A stretch of 64,000 bases of DNA from Lachnospiraceae bacterium (GTDB taxonomy: Bacteria > Bacillota > Clostridia > Lachnospirales > Lachnospiraceae), in assembly GCA_022796795.1 (NCBI GenBank), contig JAAWJI010000006.1:51186-115185 (forward strand), in the 5' to 3' direction. Of this stretch, positions 54,189-61,874 are shown piece by piece (positions within the stretch are counted from its first letter, which is position 1; every line of letters begins with the position of its first letter). The notes below the pieces were generated by a model that saw nothing but the letters and a program-made list of their open reading frames with translations, searched no databases and was not told the DNA's origin. The position numbers were made by a program, and so were the translations under genes.

Positions 54189-56081
54189 TTAGATACCTAA
54201 GGCCTCTCTCTTTTCCTCAATGCGGTCGATCATCTTGTCTACCAGCTTGTCGATATCCTTCTCTACAGTGTAGGATGCCTCTACCCAATCCTTAATACCG
54301 TGTTTCAAAAGACCGTCAACCTCAGTGGAACCGCATACATAGGGATCCACGCCCAGGAAGGTATCAATACCGGTAGCCACTACGTAGTTTCCGATGGAAA
54401 CAGCCTTCTCGGACATCCACTCAGGAGCACAGCCCACTACGGGAACCTGAGAAATGTTCCAGCCGGAATCCTTGGCGATATCGGCTGCCAGAATCATCAT
54501 ACGGCTGATATCCACGCAGGAACCCATATGTAATACAGGCGGAATATTTGCCAGTTCGCACACACGCTTCAGTCCTGCACCGCAGAGATCCTTTGCTCTC
54601 TTATCCATAAGGCCTGCCTTTGCAGCTGCCTGTGCGGAACATCCGGAAGCAATGATAATGATATCGTTTGCGATCAGTTTTTTCATCAGTTCAATATGAG
54701 CCACGTCGGGACGAATCTTGGGATTGTTGCAGCCTACCATTGCCACGGCGCCGCGAAGCACGCCGGACTTCACGCACTCTACCAAAGGCTTGGTAGTTCC
54801 TGTCTCGTCCACGTAGGAGTTGGTAACCGTATCCAGAGTCTTCTTAATAGCCTCTACAGAATATCCAACGGTTGCTTTCTGCTTCATATCCGGAATATAA
54901 ACCAGCTCCGGTTTCCGGTTCTTAAAGTTGTCAATGGCCATCTTCACGATCGCCTTGGCATTTTCTCCTGCAGTCTCTGCAGTGAAATGCATAAACTCAG
55001 AGTCCGGCATCTGTGCAATCTTGGAGGTAGTCACAAATTTCGTGTGGAAGCATTTGCTCAGGGGCCCTAAAGCCGGGAAGATACACTGCACGTCTACCAC
55101 AATGGCCTCGCAGGCGCCGGTCAGCACCACATTCTCCTGCTGCAGGAAGTTTCCTGCCATGGGAATTCCCCGGCGCATAGCAACCTCATTGGAGGTACAG
55201 CATACACCGGAAATGGTAATGCCCTTGGCTCCCACGCTCTTGGCATAGGCGATCATCTCCGGATCATCTGCGTACTCACAGATCATTTCAGACAGAGACG
55301 GATCATGTCCGTGTACCACAATATTTACATTCTCAGCCACCATAACACCCAGGTTTGCCTCGGTATCAATGGGCTTGGGTGTACCAAACAATACGTCGGA
55401 AAATTCTGTTCCCATCATGGAACCGCCCCATCCATCGCAAAGACCAGTACGTAAGGACTGACGAATCAGCGCCTCCGGCTTGGAGGAACATCCCATATGT
55501 GTCATATGTAAGGAGCTTGCCACCTCACGGTCAATAGCCCGGGGTGCAATTTCCTCTCTGGCCCAGATTTCCTGGGTATGCTCAGGAGCTCTCTTCAGGA
55601 AACGCTGTGTTCCGAAGGGTTTTCCGTATTCCATCAGTCCCTCTACAGCTACCTCATGAGCCAGATCATAGATATCCTTACCCTCTGTCTCAATGCCCCA
55701 CTCCTTGGCAATGCGGATCAGCTTCTCCGGATCCTTTACCTTGTAGTTTCCATCCGGAGCTGTGCAGTGCAGGGTGTGGCAGATCTCACGACCATGATCA
55801 GAGTGAGTCGCAGCTCCGCCCGCCGTGAATTTCAGGTAATTCCGTCCTACGATACCGTGTACATCACAGCCGCAGATTCCTCTGGGCGCCTTGGGGGTGA
55901 TGCGGCAGGGTCCCATAGAGCAGATCCGGCAGCAGACACCCTGCTCACCAAATTTACAGTGAGGCGTCTGATTCTTTACACGGTACTGCCATCCGTCCGC
56001 GCCTACTTTGGCTCCCGTCTCCAACAGTCTCGCTGTTGCGGCTTCAAATTCTTCCACCGTCGTTAACTTAAAGTCTCCCAT
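54189..56081 (-). CDS. cooS: Anaerobic carbon monoxide dehydrogenase catalytic subunit
   Basis: A 630-residue Ni-Fe CODH (CooS/AcsA) that interconverts CO2 and CO. N-terminal cysteines CRICSMGPCRITPKAPRGIC supply the B and D clusters. NIVVHGHDPSLSE holds the C-cluster His, and GVCCTSNE, VVDVQCIFPAL, VGCNNPK, SGCSAQAA and HMGSCVD supply further C-cluster cysteines. It gives CO to AcsB through the protein tunnel. A 170-base non-coding gap separates it from the cooC/acsF copy downstream; no gene or clear site was found there. Confidence 0.97.
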   Translation of the reverse strand: MGDFKLTTVEEFEAATARLLETGAKVGADGWQYRVKNQTPHCKFGEQGVCCRICSMGPCRITPKAPRGICGCDVHGIVGRNYLKFTAGGAATHSDHGREICHTLHCTAPDGNYKVKDPEKLIRIAKEWGIETEGKDIYDLAHEVAVEGLMEYGKPFGTQRFLKRAPEHTQEIWAREEIAPRAIDREVASSLHMTHMGCSSKPEALIRQSLRTGLCDGWGGSMMGTEFSDVLFGTPKPIDTEANLGVMVAENVNIVVHGHDPSLSEMICEYADDPEMIAYAKSVGAKGITISGVCCTSNEVAMRRGIPMAGNFLQQENVVLTGACEAIVVDVQCIFPALGPLSKCFHTKFVTTSKIAQMPDSEFMHFTAETAGENAKAIVKMAIDNFKNRKPELVYIPDMKQKATVGYSVEAIKKTLDTVTNSYVDETGTTKPLVECVKSGVLRGAVAMVGCNNPKIRPDVAHIELMKKLIANDIIIIASGCSAQAAAKAGLMDKRAKDLCGAGLKRVCELANIPPVLHMGSCVDISRMMILAADIAKDSGWNISQVPVVGCAPEWMSEKAVSIGNYVVATGIDTFLGVDPYVCGSTEVDGLLKHGIKDWVEASYTVEKDIDKLVDKMIDRIEEKREALGI

Positions 56082-56098
56082 TACTAACCTCCTAAAAA

Positions 56099-56869
56099 TT
56101 ATAGTTCTATGTGATTTATAATCTCATACATGGCCTTGCGCACCGGAGAATCCTCCGGCAGCTTTACTGTGGGGATGCCGTCGCAGTCGTAGCTGAACAC
56201 TTCCTCATCCTGGGGCACCACGCCCACCAGGTTGAGCCCCTGTTTTTCAATTTCTTCCCTGGTTCCTTCATTCAGCACGCCGCCTGGCGCCCGGTTGATG
56301 ATCAGATTTACAGACTTTGGCTTAAGGCCGCACTCCGGAATCAGCTTTGCGATCCTTCCCACTGCCTGCACCCCTCTGCGGGAACAGTCGCTGACCAGGA
56401 TCACCGTGTCAATCTTGGGAAGGATTCCCCTGCTAATATGCTCCATTCCCGCCTCATTGTCCACTACAATGTATTGGTAATTCTGCGCATATTTGGCAAT
56501 CTGGGCGGTGAGAAGTCCATTGACAAAGCAATAGCAGCCCTTGCCCTGGGTATGCCCCATGACCAGCAAATCAAAATCCTTCTCCTCTGCCAGAGCATCG
56601 CTGAATTTCATCTCCGTATAGTCCTGCTTGGACATGCCCAGAGGAATCGGATTCTTGCCGGAAATCTCCGCCTGGGCGATCTCCTCCCGGATATCCCCCA
56701 GAGTGGTTTCCACCTCCACTCCCAGAACCTCATTCAGATTGGAATTCGCATCCGCATCCACGGCCAGAACCGGCCCCTTTTTCTGTTGGCATAAATAATC
56801 GATCAAAAGACCGGTCAGCGTGGTCTTACCCACACCGCCTTTTCCGGCCACTGCAATGGTATGTGTCAT
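56099..56869 (-). CDS. cooC: Nickel-insertion ATPase CooC (copy next to cooS)
   Basis: A 256-residue MinD-like ATPase with HTIAVAGKGGVGKTTLTGLL (deviant Walker A), AVDADANSNLNEVLGVE and the metal-binding CxC region in GKGCYCFVNGLLTAQ. Seventeen bases separate it from cooS, indicating maturation of the CODH C-cluster. It is clearly distinct from the copy beside acsB. The ATG at 56869 lies 8 bases after AGGAG. Confidence 0.93.
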   Translation of the reverse strand: MTHTIAVAGKGGVGKTTLTGLLIDYLCQQKKGPVLAVDADANSNLNEVLGVEVETTLGDIREEIAQAEISGKNPIPLGMSKQDYTEMKFSDALAEEKDFDLLVMGHTQGKGCYCFVNGLLTAQIAKYAQNYQYIVVDNEAGMEHISRGILPKIDTVILVSDCSRRGVQAVGRIAKLIPECGLKPKSVNLIINRAPGGVLNEGTREEIEKQGLNLVGVVPQDEEVFSYDCDGIPTVKLPEDSPVRKAMYEIINHIEL

Positions 56870-56897
56870 ATGCTTCACTCCTACATGATTCTATCTT

Positions 56898-57821
56898 TTA
56901 AACAAGCGTCTTAATTCCGGACTGATTCAGAATCTCCGAAACATCCTTCCATTTGTTCAATGCATACAGATGGATTCCGTCTACGCCCAGAGCGCGGTAT
57001 TTGTCAATCTGCCGAATAGTATAGGCAATGCCCTCTTTCTTAAAGTCCTCTTTTTTCTGGTCCACCGCCGCGTCAAAGGGATCCTTCACAAAGGGATTGG
57101 GGAAGATCCAGTGTCTGGAAATAATCTCGCACAGCTCCCGGTCCATGACGCAGGCATTCCGGGAAAGAGCCATGTTGATGGTAGCTGCCATATCCAGAAT
57201 GGGCATAATGCCCACATCCACCGGCATGGTTACCCCGGCCTTACGAATTCCGTCCAGCCAGCGCTTAAACTGTTCCATATCCCAACAGAGCTGGGTCATA
57301 ATATAGTCTGCTCCGTTATCCTGCTTCTGCTTCAGGAAAGAAATATCTGCCTCCAGGCTTCTGCAGGCAATGTGTCCTTCCGGAGATCCGGCCACCGCGA
57401 TCTCAATCTTATCGCCGTAGTTGTCCTTTACGAATTTCACCAGATCCGTAGCGTAGGCAAAGTCTCCGTTTGTCCCTGTCCAGCCAAAGGGAAGATCTCC
57501 TCGCAGCGCCAGCATATGATCCACGCCGGCTTCCAGGTAAGCGTCCAGCTGTTTCTTGATCTCCTCCCGGGTATTTCCGATACAGGTAAAATGCGTCACC
57601 GGAACGGTCCGGTTGTCTGCGGAAAGAATCAGCTTGCACACATCCATATTCCTGCCCACATTGGTGCCGCCTGCACCGTAGGTACAAGAAATGTAATCCG
57701 GATCAAACTCATACAGATGGTTCAGGGTATCCGGAAGCTTCTCCATACCCGCATCTGTCTTTGGGGGAAACACCTCAAAAGAAAGTGCCATGCGCTGCTT
57801 CATAATCTCTGTCAATTTCAT
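56898..57821 (-). CDS. metF: Methylenetetrahydrofolate reductase
   Basis: A 307-residue flavoprotein that reduces methylene- to methyl-THF, the last step of the methyl branch. It has SFEVFPPKTDAGMEKL with the active-site Glu, YGAGGTNVGRNMD, ALRGDLPF and FNxPQ-like DYIMTQLCWDMEQF. In many acetogens metF is accompanied by metV and/or rnfC2. Neither is seen here, so the electron partner is unknown. Confidence 0.95.
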   Translation of the reverse strand: MKLTEIMKQRMALSFEVFPPKTDAGMEKLPDTLNHLYEFDPDYISCTYGAGGTNVGRNMDVCKLILSADNRTVPVTHFTCIGNTREEIKKQLDAYLEAGVDHMLALRGDLPFGWTGTNGDFAYATDLVKFVKDNYGDKIEIAVAGSPEGHIACRSLEADISFLKQKQDNGADYIMTQLCWDMEQFKRWLDGIRKAGVTMPVDVGIMPILDMAATINMALSRNACVMDRELCEIISRHWIFPNPFVKDPFDAAVDQKKEDFKKEGIAYTIRQIDKYRALGVDGIHLYALNKWKDVSEILNQSGIKTLV

Positions 57822-57913
57822 TTTCTATTCCTCCGTTCTATACTCCTAAAACCAGCCTTTATACTACTGGCTTCAAGTTCCTCTTCATGCAAAGCGCCCG
57901 GATCTGTCTGTTC

Positions 57914-58105
57914 CTAGGCAGGACATTCGATCTTCACCACTCCGCCGGTCAGGTCCGCCATGGAGATAACGCCCTCCACGATTTCTTCCATCCCCATAAT
58001 GTCAAAGAGATGCACCTGGTTTCCGTCCACGCGGATTTTACTTACATTTTTCAAAACCACACTCTCGGTCTCTTTTTCCGTCTTATAAACTGTTGCTAAA
58101 CACAT
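57914..58105 (-). CDS. cooT: CooT-type nickel-binding protein
   Basis: A 63-residue protein that starts MCLATVY, where Cys2 is the nickel ligand known for Rhodospirillum CooT dimers. A small beta-fold (VLKNVSKIRVDGNQVHLFD) follows. It is likely a nickel chaperone or store for CODH maturation, in keeping with its place between metF and the His-rich protein. Confidence 0.92.
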   Translation of the reverse strand: MCLATVYKTEKETESVVLKNVSKIRVDGNQVHLFDIMGMEEIVEGVISMADLTGGVVKIECPA

Positions 58106-58174
58106 ATCTTCCTCTTTTCTGGCGCGTTCCCCCCGCCTTTCAGATCGGCAAAAAACGCTCCTTTGGCTCTTTCT

Positions 58175-58645
58175 CTACTGATTCTCAGACCTGATGAGGG
58201 AGAGGGCGATGCTCAGCCTCATGTTTCCTTTCTCAAACTCCTCCACTGCCTTCTCAATCTGAACGGCAGCCTCATCCTTTCCGGCAGCCTTAAACTGTTT
58301 TGCAATCTCCAGAAGCTCCGCCGCATGATGCTTGTTATGATCCAGCATATAGGCCAGAATCGCTTCCTGCTCGTTGGCCGGCTTCTGGCATCCGCCTCCG
58401 CAGCCGCTGCAGCCCTGTCCCTCCTGAGAATGTCCGCAGTCATGGGTGTGCTCATGGCCGTGAGAATGTCCGCAGCCATGGGTGTGTCCGTGATCGTGCT
58501 CATGGCCGTGCTGATGAGCATGTTCATGCTCATGGGTATGCTCCTGATCGTGGGTGTGGGAATGGGTGTGAGTATGGGTATGCTCGTGAGTGTGCTCCAT
58601 GGAAGCACCATGAGAATGTCCCGGTTCACCATCAATCATATGCAT
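58175..58645 (-). CDS. His-rich metal-binding protein (CooJ-like role proposed)
   Basis: A protein of about 156 residues. From residues 10 to 75 it is mostly His with Glu, Thr, Asp and Gly in HxH repeats (for example EHTHEHTHTHTHSHTHDQEH), followed by a Cys patch CSGCGGGC. The C-terminal 70 residues form a helical domain (AYMLDHNKHHAAELLEIAKQ) found in small anaerobic proteins. It should bind many Ni (or Zn/Co) ions. It is the first gene of the operon; the ATG at 58645 follows AAAGGAGAG. It is not a homologue of CooJ by length alone, so the role is inferred. Confidence 0.85.
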   Translation of the reverse strand: MHMIDGEPGHSHGASMEHTHEHTHTHTHSHTHDQEHTHEHEHAHQHGHEHDHGHTHGCGHSHGHEHTHDCGHSQEGQGCSGCGGGCQKPANEQEAILAYMLDHNKHHAAELLEIAKQFKAAGKDEAAVQIEKAVEEFEKGNMRLSIALSLIRSENQ

Positions 58646-58788
58646 GGGAATCTCTCCTTTCTTTAATGATAAAAATGTTCGTGTTTCATCCCTGATATGC
58701 ACAGATTACTCCGCGCTTCGGGACGCTGGTATCCTGCAAATTCATAATGACAAATAAGTTTTGTTAATTTTCTGACAAACTTGCTTAT

Positions 58789-58817
58789 ATTATACCCCAT
58801 AGGGGGGATTTTATCAA
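58789..58817 (-). promoter_or_regulatory. Promoter of the Wood-Ljungdahl operon with a C/G-tract operator-like spacer
   Basis: TTGATA (58812-58817) and TATAAT (58789-58794) are exactly 17 bases apart on the minus strand, about 140 bases before the first gene. The spacer is CCCCCCTATGGGG-like, a short palindrome of C and G tracts flanked by AT. This resembles operators of CsoR/RcnR-type metal sensors. The promoter is seen directly; the regulator is an inference. Confidence 0.82.
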
Positions 58818-58914
58818 GGTATTTTTCGTGATTTCCGACAGAATTTTTGCTTTTTTTCTTGTACAATATGTAGGAATTTTTTCACTGTTTTCCACATCTC
58901 CCGTGGGATTTTCC

Positions 58915-58943
58915 TTGACTTTCCAGGGAGAATCCAGTACCAT
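58915..58943 (+). promoter_or_regulatory. Promoter of aroE
   Basis: TTGACT (58915-58920) and TACCAT (58938-58943) are 17 bases apart, about 55 bases before aroE. It is divergent from the Wood-Ljungdahl promoter. Confidence 0.5.
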
Positions 58944-58951
58944 AAAAGCAA

Positions 58952-58981
58952 AAAAGCAGCCTCGATTGAGAAGCTGCTTTT
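58952..58981. terminator. Hairpin in the aroE leader
   Basis: AAAAGCAGC (58952-58960) and GCTGCTTTT (58973-58981) form a 9-bp stem with a CTC/GAG extension. It ends 5 bases before the aroE ribosome-binding site. It has T runs in both directions and could attenuate aroE or insulate the two divergent units. Confidence 0.45.
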
Positions 58982-58997
58982 CCATAAGGAGGCTCTT

Positions 58998-59864
58998 ATG
59001 ATTCAACCCATTACCGGACACACCAGACTTACTGCCTTGCTGGGAAGCCCTGTGTCCCACAGTATTTCTCCCGCTATGCACAATGAATCCTTCCGCTGTC
59101 TGGGACTCGATTATGTATATCTGGCTTTCCAGGTCACAGAGCACAGCTTTGATACAGCTCTGGAAGGCCTGAAGGCCGTTAATATCAGGGGATTTAACTG
59201 CACTATGCCCCTGAAGCGCCTCATGTGTGAACGGGCGGACAGGCTCTCGGACAGCGCCCGTATCATCGGAGCCGTGAACACTGTCCTCTATGAGGATGGA
59301 CTGCTCACAGGCTTCAATACAGACGGCTATGGATTCATGCAGTCCGTCCGGGAAACCGGCACAGATCTCTCAGGAAAGGATATGACCCTCCTGGGTTCCG
59401 GAGGAGCGGCCTCCGCCATCATCGCCCAGGCCGCCCTGGACAACGTTCAGCGAATCCATATTTTCTCCCGTCCCCACAGCGCTTCCACACATTGTCTGAA
59501 AAAAGAGGCAGACCGAATAAGGGATCACTCGGATTGCCAGGTCTGCTTCTATGACCTGCAGGATCTGTCCCAACTGAAGGCCTGCCTGCTCACCAGCGCG
59601 GCGTTAGTCAACGCCTCCTCTGTGGGCATGGCGCCCGATACCGGTAAATGCCTGATCCCGGACGCCTCCTTTTTTCACCCGGATCTTCTGGTGGCGGACG
59701 TGATCTACAATCCCAGGGAAACCAGACTTTTGGCTATGGCAAAGGAGGCTGGATGCCCTGTTATGAACGGCCTCTCCATGCTGCTTCACCAGGGCGCACA
59801 GGCCTTTCAAATCTGGACGGGACAAACCATGCCGGTGGATCATATCCGGGAACTGTATTTTTAA
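58998..59864 (+). CDS. aroE: Shikimate dehydrogenase (AroE family)
   Basis: A 288-residue NADP-dependent oxidoreductase reducing 3-dehydroshikimate. LGSPVSHSISPAMHN binds the substrate carboxylate, and the catalytic Lys lies in FNCTMPLKRLM. NTDGYGF, GSGGAASAIIA (cofactor loop) and FSRPHS follow. The catalytic motif reads NCTMPLK rather than NVTIPHK, as in some AroE/YdiB paralogues, so quinate or another related compound is possible. It has its own promoter and terminator and no aromatic-pathway neighbours. Confidence 0.88.
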   Translation: MIQPITGHTRLTALLGSPVSHSISPAMHNESFRCLGLDYVYLAFQVTEHSFDTALEGLKAVNIRGFNCTMPLKRLMCERADRLSDSARIIGAVNTVLYEDGLLTGFNTDGYGFMQSVRETGTDLSGKDMTLLGSGGAASAIIAQAALDNVQRIHIFSRPHSASTHCLKKEADRIRDHSDCQVCFYDLQDLSQLKACLLTSAALVNASSVGMAPDTGKCLIPDASFFHPDLLVADVIYNPRETRLLAMAKEAGCPVMNGLSMLLHQGAQAFQIWTGQTMPVDHIRELYF

Positions 59865-59866
59865 CG

Positions 59867-59912
59867 AAAAATCTTCCGCAAAAGACGGACGCCTTTCGCG
59901 GGAGATTTTTTT
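59867..59912. terminator. Bidirectional terminator between aroE and the anti-sigma gene
   Basis: AAAAATCTTCCGC (59867-59879) pairs with GCGGGAGATTTTTTT (59898-59912), a stem with a T run on the plus side and AAAAA (T run for minus) on the other. It serves two convergent units. Confidence 0.8.
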
Positions 59913-59947
59913 CTACAAAGTTTCTGGTGCTCCATCCTGTTCCCGGA

Positions 59948-61279
59948 TCAGTAATTCATTCCGCTGATTGCCAGTCTGCCGTCACGCACTCCAAAAGTAA
60001 TGCTTGGCGCTCCCTGCGTAGCGTACATAGTAAAGCCTGCCATGCTGGGATTCAGGCTGGTCAGATCGGTGTTCTCTATGGAGTCCGCCATTTCATCCGT
60101 CAATAGCTTCTCTGCTCCCAGAGCCACAAAGTCCTCTCTGTTTTCCACCACAAGACCTTCCTCTGAAATCCCTACGTAAACCGGAAAATCCGTCAAATCC
60201 GCCAGGCCTTCCACATCTCTTTTGGCAACAGCCTCCTGGATCAGTCCCGCAAACCTTACAACCGCCTCCTCATCCACGGCAAAATTATCTTCATAGAAAA
60301 TCTCCGCCTCAGAGGCACTCTCCTGTCCGCTTCTGGCTTCCTGTCCGTCCCCATCCTCCTGATTTTCAGCTGCGTCCTGTTCATCCCTGGGTTTCTGCTC
60401 TTTAAAATCTCCAGGCACAATCTCAAATTCCTGCTCTCCGGCTGCTCCCGGGGCAATCTCATATTTTTCCAGAACCACTACCGGATTTCCTGTCTGATTT
60501 ACATAAAATCCCGTATCAGAGGTAACGCCTTCCCAGTCCTCTGTCCAGAACTTCATGCCGCTTTCTTTCTCTCTCAATTGAATCTGTCCAAGGATGCTCT
60601 CTCTGGCAATCTGCGCATAATCCTCCCCCAGAAGGTCCGCAAGGGTAATCCATGTTCCCTGCTGCAAATCCAGAGTAATATATCTGGTCTCACTGTACGC
60701 GCTTGTCCAGCTCTCTGTTCCCATAATCATCAGAGAGAGATATTGATCTGTATGAGATTTCACCTCATACCAGACCTTAATGGCAATGTTATGCTCCTCC
60801 CATTCCTCCTGGGTTCCTCCCGTATCCAGAAAAGCCTGCTTGTACTCCTCCGCCCTCTGGACCGCCTGGTCTGCATACTCCTTACAGAAGTCATGGATCT
60901 CCTCGTTTATTTCCGCCTCCAGTCCCTTCAGATCCTCTGCAATCATTTCCACACTGGGGATCTCCACAGAGATTTCCATTTCCTCTGTCTTTGTCTCATA
61001 GGAACGGAAGGTAACAATCCTGGCCAGGGAGCCGATTACCGGAATCTTGCCCACTTCCTTTGCAAATACCTGGCTGGTATTCACGCCTGCCGTAAACAAC
61101 ACTGCTGCCGCCGCCACTGCCGCCCCCATACCGGCAAAGGACCTGCGCCTTCTGATCTTCGCCATGTTACTCCTGCGTTTCCGATCCGCCTTATCCACCT
61201 CCAACATCACCCGCTTTGACAATTCCTCCGGAATGGGAATCTTATCATATCTCTCTTTCGCCTCTGCCATACGTTTCAT
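59948..61279 (-). CDS. RsiV-like anti-sigma factor (DUF4163/DUF3298)
   Basis: A 443-residue protein. The basic cytoplasmic N-terminus is followed by one membrane segment (about 48-66, GMGAAVAAAAVLFTAGV). Outside, a DUF4163/RsiV-like domain includes RYITLDLQQGTWITLADLLG. An acidic Gln/Glu linker (about 300-345) and a C-terminal extra domain follow. It should hold the sigma factor encoded directly upstream (4-base overlap) and release it on an outside signal, as RsiV does with lysozyme. The extended C-terminus is longer than in RsiV. Confidence 0.8.
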   Translation of the reverse strand: MKRMAEAKERYDKIPIPEELSKRVMLEVDKADRKRRSNMAKIRRRRSFAGMGAAVAAAAVLFTAGVNTSQVFAKEVGKIPVIGSLARIVTFRSYETKTEEMEISVEIPSVEMIAEDLKGLEAEINEEIHDFCKEYADQAVQRAEEYKQAFLDTGGTQEEWEEHNIAIKVWYEVKSHTDQYLSLMIMGTESWTSAYSETRYITLDLQQGTWITLADLLGEDYAQIARESILGQIQLREKESGMKFWTEDWEGVTSDTGFYVNQTGNPVVVLEKYEIAPGAAGEQEFEIVPGDFKEQKPRDEQDAAENQEDGDGQEARSGQESASEAEIFYEDNFAVDEEAVVRFAGLIQEAVAKRDVEGLADLTDFPVYVGISEEGLVVENREDFVALGAEKLLTDEMADSIENTDLTSLNPSMAGFTMYATQGAPSITFGVRDGRLAISGMNY

Positions 61280-61782
61280 GCTCCTGCCTCCTCTTCCACC
61301 ACAACTCTCAGTGCCTTTAACCCGCGGTACAGCTTTGCCTTTACGGTACTCAAATTCATTTTCAGAACCTGCGCAATCTCTTTTAAGGCCAATTCCTCAA
61401 AGAACCGCAGTTTTATAATATTTTGCACATCCTTGTCCATCTGGTTCAGCTGCTCATACAGATCCTCATAGGGCTCTCCATAAGGCTCAAAGCCTTCCTC
61501 CTCATAGGTGCTCTCCCAATAGCTGCTGTCCTCTGTGAGAACCGTCCGCTTCCTTGCATTTAAAATGGCGTAGCTCTCATTCAGCACAATCCGGTAAAAC
61601 CAGGTTTTCATGGCCTCCGCATTTCTCAGGTCCTCATAATGCTCCAGAGCTTTGCAGACTGCATTCTGTACGGCGTCAAGGGCGTCCTCCTGATTCTTTA
61701 AATAGCTGAATGACAGGCGGTAAAATTTATTCTGGTTTTCTATCAGATAGGCTACCAGATTGTCATAGAGATCCTGCTTCAA
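61276..61782 (-). CDS. ECF sigma factor (SigV-like)
   Basis: A 168-residue sigma-70 family protein with region 2 (SFSYLKNQEDALDAVQNAVC, MKTWFYRIVLNESY) and region 4 (IIKLRFFEELALKEIAQVLK, STVKAKLYRGLKALR). The start is TTG at 61782, after AGGAGG. It is co-translated with the RsiV-like anti-sigma factor; the pair probably answers cell-wall stress. The class D beta-lactamase-like gene just upstream may belong to its regulon; I could not identify a clear cognate promoter. Confidence 0.92.
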   Translation of the reverse strand: MKQDLYDNLVAYLIENQNKFYRLSFSYLKNQEDALDAVQNAVCKALEHYEDLRNAEAMKTWFYRIVLNESYAILNARKRTVLTEDSSYWESTYEEEGFEPYGEPYEDLYEQLNQMDKDVQNIIKLRFFEELALKEIAQVLKMNLSTVKAKLYRGLKALRVVVEEEAGA

Positions 61783-61874
61783 AAACTTCTCCTCCTATCC
61801 TGTTCTTTATCTTATAGATCATGAAGAGACGCAAAAAGTTGCAAAACGGATCACGATTTTTTCTTTTAAAATTT

